Shown here one piece after another: positions 12,398-20,875 of a DNA stretch of 64,000 nucleotides. Numbering within the stretch: the stretch's first letter is position 1; every line of letters begins with the position of its first letter. The DNA is from Brachybacterium vulturis (GTDB lineage Bacteria; Actinomycetota; Actinomycetes; Actinomycetales; Dermabacteraceae). The notes under the pieces are model-generated. The model worked only from the letters and a program-made list of their open reading frames with translations. It was not told the DNA's origin and did no database searches. The position numbers and the translations under genes were made by a program. The stretch is taken from assembly GCF_002407185.1 (NCBI RefSeq), contig NZ_CP023563.1:620001-684000 (forward strand), written 5' to 3'.

Positions 12398-12699
12398 GCC
12401 CGACGGCGGCGCACGGGCTCCTCAGCGGTCTTCGTCGCCTGCCGCGCCGGCTGCTCATGCTGCCGGTGCGCGGCTATCAGCTGGGGATCTCCCCCTTCAC
12501 CCCGCCCGCCTGCCGGTACGACCCGGTGTGCTCCCAGTACGGCATGGACGCCCTGCGGGTGCACGGCGCGGTGAAGGGTCTCCTGCTCACTACCGGGCGG
12601 ATCCTGCGCTGCAACCCCTTCACCCAGGGGGGCTTGGATCCGGTGCCCGCCCCCGGGATGTGGAGGAATCCACGCCGACTGCGGCGCCCGGCCCCCTAG
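12394..12699 (+). CDS. yidD: membrane protein insertion efficiency factor YidD
   Basis: Small membrane-associated protein that assists YidC-dependent insertion. The 101-residue sequence shows the family core [27 protein letters not shown] followed by [17 protein letters not shown], including the three conserved cysteines. The amphipathic basic N-terminus [15 protein letters not shown] fits membrane-surface binding. The ATG overlaps the rnpA stop (ATGA). The yidC gene follows 85 bp later. Confidence 0.96.
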   Translation: MSPTAAHGLLSGLRRLPRRLLMLPVRGYQLGISPFTPPACRYDPVCSQYGMDALRVHGAVKGLLLTTGRILRCNPFTQGGLDPVPAPGMWRNPRRLRRPAP

Positions 12700-12784
12700 G
12701 GCCTACTCTTGTCCAAGACTCCCGACCACAGCCGACACCTCGCATGAGCGACATGCGCATCCGTGCGGCAGGAAGACCAGGCCG

Positions 12785-13891
12785 ATGAACCCCCTGTATC
12801 CGATCGAGTGGGCCGTCGCATGGCTCATGGTGAAGTTCCATGCGCTGCTGTCCACCTTCATGAACCCGGATGCCGGTCTCACCTGGGTGCTGTCCATCGT
12901 GGGCCTCACCGTCGTGGTGCGGACCCTGATCATCCCGCTGTTCGTGCGGCAGATCCGTGCCTCGCGCGCGATGCAGATGGTCTCGCCCGAGCTGCAGGCC
13001 GTGCAGAAGAAGTACAAGGGCAAGACGGACCAGGACTCCCGCGCGAAGATGGCCGAGGAGACCATGGCGATCTACAAGGAGGCGGGCGCCAGTCCGTTCT
13101 CCTCGTGCCTGCCGATGCTGCTGCAGATGCCGATCTTCTTCGGCCTGTTCCGGGTGCTGTACAACAAGCTGCCGGATGCGGCTGCGGGCAAGCCCTTCGG
13201 CCCGCTGACCGAGCAGCTCGCCACCAGCGCCTCGGAATCCCCGTTCTTCGGCTCTGTCACCATCGCCAACAGCTTCCTGGTCTCCGGGGACGGTGGGATC
13301 ACCACCAAGATCGTCGCCGGGTTCATCATCGCCTGCATGTCCGGGGTCACCTTCTTCACCCAGAAGTCCCTGACGATGAAGAACATGCCCAAGGCAGCCC
13401 TCGAGGGCCCCATGGCCAGCACTCAGAAGATGATGCTGTACATGCTCCCGTTCATCTACGTGATCACGGGTCCGGGCATGCCGATCGGTGTGCTCATCTA
13501 CTGGCTCACCACCAACATCTGGACCTTCGTCCAGCAGTACATCGTCATCAGCGCGGCTCCCACCCCCGGCTCCGCCGCGGAGAAGGAGCGCCAGGCGCGC
13601 ATCAACGCCAAGCGCGAGAAGAAGGGCCTGGAGCCGCTCGACTTCGCGCCGCCGAAGACGATCTCCGCCGAGCCCGAGCCGGAGGCCCAGATCCGTGTCC
13701 AGCCCTCCAGCAAGGGCAAGGGCGGCAAGAAGCTCTCCGACGAGGAGAAGCTCGAACGGGCTCGTGAGCTCCGCGCGAAGGCCACCGAGGAGCGCAGCAA
13801 GGCCCGGGAGGCCGCCGGCGAGACGCCGAACCCGCCGTCGCAGGGCGGCAGCGTCCTGAACAAGGGCGCCAAGAAGAAGCGCAAGAAGTGA
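12785..13891 (+). CDS. yidC: membrane protein insertase YidC/Oxa1
   Basis: Inserts and folds inner-membrane proteins alone or with SecYEG. The 368-residue protein has about five hydrophobic segments. The first is at roughly residues 36-55 (TWVLSIVGLTVVVRTLIIPLF), containing the conserved groove arginine; next comes the region CLPMLLQMPIFFGLFRVLY, then a segment around residues 180-200. The last two are MLYMLPFIYVITGPGMPIGVL and the helix that follows. The C-terminal 110 residues are lysine-rich and end KKKRKK, as in ribosome-binding tails. The N-terminal MNPLYPIEW lacks a cleavable signal. The jag gene follows. Confidence 0.97.
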   Translation: MNPLYPIEWAVAWLMVKFHALLSTFMNPDAGLTWVLSIVGLTVVVRTLIIPLFVRQIRASRAMQMVSPELQAVQKKYKGKTDQDSRAKMAEETMAIYKEAGASPFSSCLPMLLQMPIFFGLFRVLYNKLPDAAAGKPFGPLTEQLATSASESPFFGSVTIANSFLVSGDGGITTKIVAGFIIACMSGVTFFTQKSLTMKNMPKAALEGPMASTQKMMLYMLPFIYVITGPGMPIGVLIYWLTTNIWTFVQQYIVISAAPTPGSAAEKERQARINAKREKKGLEPLDFAPPKTISAEPEPEAQIRVQPSSKGKGGKKLSDEEKLERARELRAKATEERSKAREAAGETPNPPSQGGSVLNKGAKKKRKK

Positions 13892-13959
13892 CCTGGCCCC
13901 CGGGAGCACAGTCGCTCCCGGGTCTCATCCCCTCATCCCAGGATTCCCCGGAGGACCGA

Positions 13960-14727
13960 ATGAACGTCAACGACGGCACGCCTGCTTCGACCGCGGCCGA
14001 GGAGAACAGCTCGCAGCAGCCTTTCGAGACCGAGGCGGCAGAGGCCGCACCGGCCGACGGGACGACGCCGGTGCCCGCGACGGTCGGTGGCGCTGACCCC
14101 GGCACCACCCCAGCGGCCGGTGCCTCGGCCGGCGCCTCCAGCTCATCGGAGGCTCCTGCTCCGGCGGAGGAGACCGCCGCTGTGTCGGACGATCCTGCGC
14201 CGACGGCGTCGAGCGCGGCGACCGACGGCGACGACGCGGACTCCGGTGAGACCGACGAGGAGCGGCTGCGTCGCCTCGAGGAGGAGGGCGACATCGCCGC
14301 CGACTACCTCGAGGAGCTGCTGGACATCACCGACCTCGACGGGGACATGGACATCGATGTGGACGGCGACCGCGCCTCCGTGGAGATCCGCGGCGCGGAC
14401 CGGCTCGCCCGCCTCAACCGGCCCAAGGGTGAGCTGCTGGACGCCCTCCAGGAGCTCGCACGGCTGGCCGTGCAGACCCGCACCGGACAGCGCTCCCGGC
14501 TGATGCTCGACATCGGCGGCTTCCGTGCGGAGCACAAGAACAGTCTCGAGGAGCTCGCCGCGACGGCGATCGCCGAGGCGAAGGAGTCCGGCGGCCCGGT
14601 GCCGATGCGCGCGATGAACCCCTTCGAGCGCAAGGTCGTCCACGACGTCGCCAAGCGTGAGGGTCTGCGTTCGGAGTCCGACGGTGACGGCAAGAACCGT
14701 CATGTCGTGATCTACCCGGCATCCTGA
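13960..14727 (+). CDS. jag: Jag/SpoIIIJ-associated KH-R3H RNA-binding protein
   Basis: Single-stranded RNA-binding protein (KhpB/Jag family) encoded with yidC; linked in other bacteria to cell division and envelope growth. The first 110 residues are acidic and Ala/Thr/Pro-rich, probably disordered. The KH-like domain follows (ITDLDGDMDIDVDGDRASVEI), then the R3H domain with RAMNPFERKVVHDVAKREG. The ATG at 13960 was chosen because GGAGGACCGA precedes it; an in-frame GTG at 13888 overlapping the yidC stop would add 24 residues. The extended acidic N-terminus is typical of actinobacterial members. Confidence 0.92.
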   Translation: MNVNDGTPASTAAEENSSQQPFETEAAEAAPADGTTPVPATVGGADPGTTPAAGASAGASSSSEAPAPAEETAAVSDDPAPTASSAATDGDDADSGETDEERLRRLEEEGDIAADYLEELLDITDLDGDMDIDVDGDRASVEIRGADRLARLNRPKGELLDALQELARLAVQTRTGQRSRLMLDIGGFRAEHKNSLEELAATAIAEAKESGGPVPMRAMNPFERKVVHDVAKREGLRSESDGDGKNRHVVIYPAS

Positions 14728-14735
14728 GGCCCCTC

Positions 14736-15410
14736 ATGCATCCGCTTCCCGACACCCTCCGCCCGACGGCCGAGCGTCTCTTCGGCGATCGTCTCGAGCT
14801 CGCCGAGCGGTTCGCCGTGATGCTGGCCGAGCAGGGGCCCGAGCGCGGCCTGATCGGTCCGCGGGAGGTCGAACGGCTGTGGGAGCGGCACCTGATGAAC
14901 TGCGCGCTGATGGTCGACGGGATCGATGCCCTGGACCACCCGGTCAGCACGCTCGCCGATGTCGGATCGGGCGCGGGCCTGCCCGGTGTGGTGATCGCGA
15001 TCGCCCGGCCGCAGCTGCAGGTCACCCTGATCGAGACCATGCAGCGTCGCACCACCTGGCTCGAGGAGGTCGACGCCGAGCTGGGTCTCGGCCTCGAGGT
15101 GGTGCGGGCCCGGGCCGAGGAGCTGCACGGGCAGCGCAGCTTCGAGGTGGTGACGGCTCGGGCGGTCGCCGCGCTCGACAAGTTGGCCCGCTGGACGCTG
15201 CCCCTGGCGACCGACGGCGGTTCGCTGCTGGCCATGAAGGGCTCCTCGGCGGCGGACGAGGTGGAGAAGGCACAGAAGGTCCTGGCCCGGCTCGGAGGGG
15301 TGGATCCCACCATCTCGCGGTACGGGGAGGGCGAGGTCGAGGTTCCCACTACAGTGGTCCAAGTGCGTCGCCGTGCGAAGGCGACCAGGAAGGGAGACGC
15401 ACGTGGCTGA
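14736..15410 (+). CDS. rsmG: 16S rRNA (guanine527-N7)-methyltransferase RsmG
   Basis: SAM-dependent methyltransferase (GidB) modifying G527 of 16S rRNA. The 224-residue protein shows the GidB landmarks: ERLWERHLMNC, the SAM-binding LADVGSGAGLPGVVIAI, and VVTARAVAALDKLARWTLPL, plus MKGSSAADEV near the C-terminus. It lies 8 nt after jag, and its 3' end overlaps the parA start by 8 nt. The position between jag and parA is the conserved one. Confidence 0.96.
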   Translation: MHPLPDTLRPTAERLFGDRLELAERFAVMLAEQGPERGLIGPREVERLWERHLMNCALMVDGIDALDHPVSTLADVGSGAGLPGVVIAIARPQLQVTLIETMQRRTTWLEEVDAELGLGLEVVRARAEELHGQRSFEVVTARAVAALDKLARWTLPLATDGGSLLAMKGSSAADEVEKAQKVLARLGGVDPTISRYGEGEVEVPTTVVQVRRRAKATRKGDARG

Positions 15411-16326
15411 ACAGCGCGATGACTCCTCCCCGGGGCACGGCGCGATGGAAGACACCCCGCTGATGCGTGAGCTCACCCGGGATCATGCCCGCCGGAAGAA
15501 GCTCGAGGGTCTCGAGTTCCCGCGGTCGGGGGGGACCCGGATCATCACCGTCGCCAATCAGAAGGGTGGGGTCGGGAAGACCTCCACCACCGTGAACGTC
15601 GCCGCAGCGCTGTCCATGGGCGGGCTGAACGTGCTGGTGATCGATGCCGACCCGCAGGGCAACACCTCCACCGCGCTGAGCATCGAGCACCATGCCGAGG
15701 TCCCCAGCATGTATGAGGTGCTGGTCGAGTCCGCGCCGCTGTCCGAGGTGATCCAGCAGGTCCCCGAGATGACGGGGCTGTTCTGTGCACCGGCCACCAT
15801 CAACCTCTCCGGGGCCGAGATCGAGCTGGTCTCGCTGGTGGCCCGCGAGAACCGACTGCGCAACGCGATCCGGGACCATCTCGAGGAGCGTGAGCAGCAG
15901 GGTCTGGAGCCCTTGGACTATGTGCTCATCGACTGCCCGCCCTCGCTCGGCCTGCTGACGGTCAACGCCCTGGTCGCCGCTCGGGAGGTGCTGATCCCGA
16001 TCCAGGCCGAGTACTACGCCCTCGAGGGCCTCTCGCTGCTGCTGAACAACATCGACCTGATCCGCCAGCACCTGAACCCGGACCTGGTGGTCTCCACGAT
16101 CATGCTCACGATGTACGACGCCCGGACCCGGCTGGCCGCCCAGGTGGCGCAGGATGTCCGTGATCATTTCCCGGAGCAGACCCTGGAGACCTCGATCCCG
16201 CGCTCCGTACGGATCTCCGAAGCACCGAGCTACGGCCAGACGGTGCTGACCTACGATCCGAGCTCCAGCGGGGCGCTCGCGTATCGTGCAGCAGCCCATG
16301 AACTGAACTCCCGCTCCGCACCCTGA
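15403..16326 (+). CDS. parA: chromosome partitioning ATPase ParA
   Basis: Walker-type ATPase that moves ParB-parS complexes during chromosome segregation. The deviant Walker A motif KGGVGKT is at residues 54-60, followed by VIDADPQGN and the Walker B region YVLIDCPPSLGLLT. The protein has 307 residues with an N-terminal extension of about 45 residues before IITVANQ. The GTG at 15403 has AGGAAGGGAG upstream; it overlaps rsmG. The gene parB follows 88 bp downstream, and the parS-like array begins 2.4 kb downstream. Confidence 0.97.
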   Translation: MAEQRDDSSPGHGAMEDTPLMRELTRDHARRKKLEGLEFPRSGGTRIITVANQKGGVGKTSTTVNVAAALSMGGLNVLVIDADPQGNTSTALSIEHHAEVPSMYEVLVESAPLSEVIQQVPEMTGLFCAPATINLSGAEIELVSLVARENRLRNAIRDHLEEREQQGLEPLDYVLIDCPPSLGLLTVNALVAAREVLIPIQAEYYALEGLSLLLNNIDLIRQHLNPDLVVSTIMLTMYDARTRLAAQVAQDVRDHFPEQTLETSIPRSVRISEAPSYGQTVLTYDPSSSGALAYRAAAHELNSRSAP

Positions 16327-16414
16327 CCCCGTTCCACGGTGCCTCGACGCGACGATGCGCGCAGAGTCCGTGGACACCCCGATGGCGACGACATTTCTCG
16401 GAAGGACAACGGCC

Positions 16415-18301
16415 ATGACGCAGAAGCGAGGACTCGGTCGAGGACTGGGTGCCCTGATCCCGGGCGCCGGCTCGACCCCTGCGCCTGAGCAGGAGCTTCG
16501 TACGCGCACGCGCCCGGCCACGAGCTCTGGTGGCGAGTCCGGGAGCACCCGTCCGGTGGACATGTTCTTCTCCGGGGAGAAGGTCTCCCGTGAGGAGGAG
16601 AGCGCCCAGCGGGAGCGGGCCGGTGCCCATGACCTGGCCACCGGGATGGCCCGCGCCGCCGCCGAGCGTCGTAGCCGTTCCGGGAACGTCACGGGGCGGC
16701 GCTCCACCGTGACCAGCACCGCCAAGTCGCCGGCGACGGCCGAGGGCACTGCGAAGCCCACCGACGACACACCTGCGACCTCCCCCGGCAGTCGGGTCGC
16801 GAAGAGCACGAGCACCGGCGGCGCGGCGAAGCGGACCTCGGCAGCGAAGACGTCAGGGAAGGCTTCGACCCTGTCGCCGTCGTCCGGGAACAGGACGGCC
16901 AAGCCCGAGAAGGCCGCCCCGCCCTCTCCCTCGACCCCCGCGAAGGCCGCCCCGCCCTCTCCCTCGACCCCCGCGAAGGCCTCGACCCCCGCCACGGCGA
17001 CGAAGTCCTCCGCCGCGAAGTCCCCTGCGTCGAGGTCCTCTGCGTCGAAGTCCCCTGCGTCGAAGTCCTCCGGCTCGAAGCCGTCGACCTCCCAGGATGC
17101 CGCTCCGAGGACCGCGGACGCCGAGACGGAGGAGCAGACGACCACTGCTCCGTCGTCGGCCATGACGAGCTCGGCGCCGACCGGCGACCGCGCAGACGCG
17201 GAGAGTCCGACCGCCGACTCGGCCCCGGCCACGGGCACAGGCGAGCCGACCGAGGACAGCCCGGTCGTCGACGTCGAGAAGGTCACCCCGACCGCCCCCC
17301 GCAGCGACACGAGGGCCGACTCTCCCGCCCCTGCCCCTGCCCCGGCACAGAAGCACCGCGAGAGCGCAGCAGGGGACGCCGCGCCGGCCAGCGCAGAGCC
17401 GGAGACCGCGCGGCAGGAGCCTGCGGCGGACGACGCTCCGCAGGGCCGCGGTCTGGTCAGCGTGCCGGGTGCCGAGTTCGCGGAGATCCCGATCCACGAG
17501 GTGCGGGAGAATCCCCGCAACCCCCGCACGATGTTCGACGACGACGAGCTCGACGAGCTCGCCCACTCGTTGCGCGAGGTCGGCGTGCTCCAGCCGGTGG
17601 TCGTGCGACCGATCTCGGTCACCGCGGACGGCGAGTCCTTCGAGCTGGTCATGGGCGAGCGCCGCTGGAGGGCCGCGCGGCGTGCCGGTCTGCTCTCGAT
17701 CCCCGCGATCATCCGCGAGACCAGCGACGATGATCTGCTCCGGGACGCGTTGCTGGAGAACCTGCATCGCAGTCAGCTGAACCCGCTGGAAGAGGCCAAC
17801 GCCTATCAGCAGCTGCTCGACGACTTCGGATGCACGCAGGATGAGCTCGGCGACCGCATCGGTCGCTCGCGACCCCAGATCACGAACACGCTGCGCCTCC
17901 TGCGCCTGCCGGCGCTGGTCCAGCGCCGGCTCGCCAGTGGTGCGATCAGCGCTGGCCATGCTCGCGCTCTCCTCTCGCTCGATGACCCGCGGCTGATGGA
18001 GGAGCTCGCCCAGCGCATCGTGCAGGAGGGCCTGAGCGTCCGTGCCGTGGAACGTCTCGTCGCGCGCGGAGGCCAGCAGCCCGCCACCCGGACGGTGCGG
18101 CGCAGCACCTACGATCCGCATGTCGTCGATCTGACCAGTCGCCTCTCCAATCGACTGGAAGCACCGGTGCGCATCGATGTGGGGAAGCGCAAGGGACGCG
18201 TCACCCTGGAGTTCACGAATCTCGAGGATCTCGAGCGCCTTGTCGAGAACATGGGGTTGGACATCCCCCTCCCCACGGGAGACCAGACCGACGAGAGCTG
18301 A
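16415..18301 (+). CDS. parB: chromosome partitioning protein ParB with long disordered insert
   Basis: CTP-dependent DNA clamp that loads at parS and spreads. The protein starts with the ParA-activating peptide MTQKRGLGRGLGALIPG. About 320 residues of Ser/Ala/Thr/Pro-rich, low-complexity sequence follow (roughly 20-340), including two tandem copies of AAPPSPSTPAK. From residue 343 the standard core begins: NPRNPRTMF, the CTP-box GERRWRA (414-420), ENLHRSQLNPLEEA (from 448), the helix-turn-helix TQDELGDRIGRSRPQITNTLR and a C-terminal dimerisation region. At 628 residues it is about twice the usual length. The ATG at 16415 follows GAAGGAC. The catalytic and DNA-binding core looks intact. Confidence 0.96.
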   Translation: MTQKRGLGRGLGALIPGAGSTPAPEQELRTRTRPATSSGGESGSTRPVDMFFSGEKVSREEESAQRERAGAHDLATGMARAAAERRSRSGNVTGRRSTVTSTAKSPATAEGTAKPTDDTPATSPGSRVAKSTSTGGAAKRTSAAKTSGKASTLSPSSGNRTAKPEKAAPPSPSTPAKAAPPSPSTPAKASTPATATKSSAAKSPASRSSASKSPASKSSGSKPSTSQDAAPRTADAETEEQTTTAPSSAMTSSAPTGDRADAESPTADSAPATGTGEPTEDSPVVDVEKVTPTAPRSDTRADSPAPAPAPAQKHRESAAGDAAPASAEPETARQEPAADDAPQGRGLVSVPGAEFAEIPIHEVRENPRNPRTMFDDDELDELAHSLREVGVLQPVVVRPISVTADGESFELVMGERRWRAARRAGLLSIPAIIRETSDDDLLRDALLENLHRSQLNPLEEANAYQQLLDDFGCTQDELGDRIGRSRPQITNTLRLLRLPALVQRRLASGAISAGHARALLSLDDPRLMEELAQRIVQEGLSVRAVERLVARGGQQPATRTVRRSTYDPHVVDLTSRLSNRLEAPVRIDVGKRKGRVTLEFTNLEDLERLVENMGLDIPLPTGDQTDES

Positions 18302-18318
18302 TCTCGGCTCGGCTTGAC

Positions 18319-18348
18319 AGAGGGGACCCGCTCTAGCGGGTCCCCTCT
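18319..18348 (+). terminator. parB terminator
   Basis: Perfect inverted repeat AGAGGGGACCCGCT ... AGCGGGTCCCCTCT (14-bp arms, 18319-18332 and 18335-18348) starting 18 bp after the parB stop. The following sequence is not T-rich, as is common in high-GC genomes. Confidence 0.8.
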
Positions 18349-18719
18349 GTGCTGTCTGAGCACAACGATTCCCCTCCGACCGGAATCCACAGGGGATCGG
18401 CACCGGGACGCGCTGTCCTGACACAATCTTTACTAACGTCAGCAACAGTCTGCTGTCTGCGTACCGCCGTCGGCTCCGTGGCAAGCTGTTCCGGGAAAGA
18501 CCCCTGGTCGTACCGGATTTCTCGCTTCATCCACCGATGTGCACAACCTTGTGGAAATCCGGGTCCCGGGAGCATTGTGACCACCCCCGGAGGCCAGTGG
18601 GAGATCCTCTGCTCCGCGGGCGGCAGCGTCCGACGCTTGACCCCCGCCGTCCCCACCAGGCCCGGCCTCGCCGGGTCTCGGGCTGCCACTGGCGGAATGC
18701 GGGGAAAGAGTCAGGCAGA

Positions 18720-20317
18720 GTTCCACGGGAAACTCTCCTCGGGCGTCACGACCACATCGACCACGCGCCGACGTTCACATAGAGGCGCAAAGCCATGCGG
18801 TACGACGAATCTTCCACTGATGTTTCTCGTGAAACGGCGTGCGGGCACTGTGCTCTGCGTCATCCGGTCGATGGATTGGCCATGCAGGCGCACCGTGCAC
18901 AGAAGGAAGCGGGAACGAGATGGTGAGGTGCGGGTCCCCGTTTGGCGACCGAACGCTCGCGTGCGCCTCCCATTGGAACCGCGTCGTCGTGTTTCCCGTG
19001 GAACTGTATGGCTGGCGAATGCCGGGTGCTCCCGTGTCTGCACCGGAACTCGACGTGTACTCCGTACTTGCGTTTCACGGGAAACCTGTTGCCGCGCGTC
19101 GATTCCATGAAGGAGCGATGTGAGGAGACCGCTCCACGGGTGCGGTGCACTGAACTGTGGCAGCGGGGCCTATCGATTGGTGTCTTCTCATGGCGGACAC
19201 TGTCCGTTCCACGTGGAACGTCGGGTTCCGGCCTCGTCCGCTCTTCAGGGCATATCGAGCAGCCTTTGACGTCAGGTGATGTCAGAACCCTCTCTGCTCA
19301 CGGCCACTGGGAGCAGGTGCGAGGTGGGGGCAGGGTGTCGTCAGTCCGCCCCGTACAGTTTCCCGTGAACTGAGTTCATCGCGGTCCATGGAAACATCGC
19401 GGAACTGGCGTGCGTTCCGTCATCTGTGCGTCCACCGCCTCCATGGGCGAGTCGGATCTGCATGACGCGCACTGCCACCTCGGTGCCGAGGAAGAGTGAG
19501 TTTCCCGTGAAACGTGCCCCGCACGTTCGCCCTTGTTAGATGATGACGGCACGGTTCTCAGTGGTCTGGTGCTGAACGACCGCCTCGGACCGGCCTTGGT
19601 AACGCACAATCGAGAAGCGTCTCGGGGGATGTCGTCGCTGAACGTTCCACGGGAAACGTGGGGATTCGTTTCGGCTGTCGATGATCCCTGCTGCACCGCG
19701 GGCCGCAGCACTCGCGCCTCGCTTAGGCTCCGGCATTGTGAGGACGACCGGGTCGCGTTGCTGGAGAGCACGCTCGGCGTCTCCTCCACTGCGGCAACCG
19801 CAAGTGCCGCCGTCTCGGAAAGATGTCGACAGCGCGGGATGCCTTCCACCTTCTCAGGACCGGCCCTGAGCTCGGATTCCAACATTGGGTTCCACGGGAA
19901 ACGTGCGAATCGCTCCTCTCGCCCGAGAGGAGCCAGCGTGCCGTTTCCAATCGCGGTGATCGTCTGTCGTTTCACGGGAAACCCAACAGTTGGTGTGCGC
20001 GATGGTGGACACGGCCCTCCGACAGGCGTCGAGCGCTCGCTTCGATCCGCGTGGGTCCGCTTTTGTGGACGCTGTACTCGCGAGGTGCATGATCCACGTG
20101 AAACGCCGTAGTCATCATTACGGTCCCACGCACTCGCTGTCTCCTCCAGCAGGGACGCGTGGGGGCCGTCCGAGCAGGAGACGGACAGACCATACTGTTC
20201 GTCTTCAGTGATGCTTCACGTGGAACTCAGCGTCTCGTCAGCTGTGGACGACCGCTCCGGATGTCAGCTGACTCGACGCCCCGCCTCAGCCCTCGGCGCC
20301 GGCGTTTCACGGGAAAC
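18720..20317. repeat. array of 13 parS-like ParB-binding sites
   Basis: The classical 14-bp parS core is GTTTCACGTGAAAC. Sites found: GTTCCACGGGAAAC at 18720, 19644 and 19889; GTTTCCCGTGGAAC (its reverse complement) at 18991; GTTTCACGGGAAAC at 19072, 19969 and 20304; GTTTCCCGTGAAAC (reverse complement) at 19500; GTTTCCCGTGAAC (one base missing) at 19358; GTTTCTCGTGAAAC at 18822; GTTCCACGTGGAAC at 19206; GATCCACGTGAAAC at 20091; GCTTCACGTGGAAC at 20213. Spacing is 80-245 bp, mean near 132 bp. None is the exact classical palindrome. Nine of 13 carry the same asymmetric CCC/GGG change in one half-site. The location beside parAB supports a centromere function. Confidence 0.88.
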
Positions 20318-20537
20318 ACCGAATGGCACCTGAACCAGAACACCGGACCGCCCCCTCAGAATGACTGCACCCTGGAAAGCACAAGCGGACACTGCGGAGG
20401 AATGCCACGTCCGGCAACAGGAACTCGCAATGCCATGGCTAGAGTCCCGCCGACGGCCTGTGCACACGTCGCGTCGAGAGGCGCCCAGTCGTACCACAAT
20501 CTACGCGGGCGGCCTCTATGCACAGTGTGCGTAAACT

Positions 20538-20781
20538 TGTGGACAACCCAGTAGTTGACAGACGTCCGAAAGAAGGCCGCGCTGCAAAGAGGCAGCCGGA
20601 CATACCGGGCCGCACGGCCCTCGCTCACCTCCGGTGAATGCGTCTTTGCAGGTCAGAGCCACTACCGTGGAGAGCGGCGACCACACGCTCGCGCACGGCT
20701 TGTCCACATCAGATTGTGGATAACGATGTGGATGTAGGTCGCCCATGGTGTGGACAACGGTGTGGATAGAGCTGTGGACAA
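20538..20781. promoter_or_regulatory. cluster of seven DnaA boxes
   Basis: TGTGGACAA 20538-20546, TTGTCCACA 20700-20708 (opposite direction), TGTGGATAA 20715-20723 (perfect consensus), TGTGGATGT 20727-20735, TGTGGACAA 20749-20757, TGTGGATAG 20761-20769 and TGTGGACAA 20773-20781. The last five point the same way with start spacings of 12, 22, 12 and 12 bp, close to one or two helical turns. It is denser than the dnaN-dnaA spacer. Possible roles are DnaA titration, a second origin module, or regulation of the convergent trx operon end (inference). Confidence 0.8.
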
Positions 20782-20875
20782 CCGCGTCCCGGCACGTCAG
20801 AGGCCGCAGTACCGGCTGTTCAGAGAGCGAGTCGAGGCGCGTCGAAACCCGCCGCCCCGAGTTCACTGCCGAGCC

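Larger units (their letters stand above)
18302..20875. other. 2.5-kb gene-free segregation/replication locus
   Basis: Between parB and the thioredoxin-like gene no convincing gene was found; all open frames are short, lack ribosome binding sites, and are interrupted by the palindromes. By eye the GC content is lower than in the flanking genes. In order it holds the parB terminator (18319-18348), a featureless part (18349-18719), 13 parS-like sites (18720-20317), a part with nothing recognised (20318-20537) and the DnaA-box cluster (20538-20781). In many actinobacteria the peptidoglycan amidase-like gene cwlM occupies this place (established context); it is absent here. Confidence 0.8.

Noticed and set aside
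15349..17712. 787-codon open frame antisense to parA-parB
   Set aside because: High-GC codon usage leaves long open antisense frames; there is no homology and it overlaps two certain genes entirely.
19383..19395. Word GGTCCATGGAAAC as a further parS-like site
   Set aside because: Too many differences from the consensus, although the right half-site GGAAAC fits; left out of the count.
20043..20056. GATCCGCGTGGGTC as a parS-like palindrome
   Set aside because: Four mismatches, all in conserved half-site positions.
18349..20495. Several 60-250-codon frames inside the parS array
   Set aside because: No ribosome binding sites, no homology, and they run through the palindromic sites on both strands.
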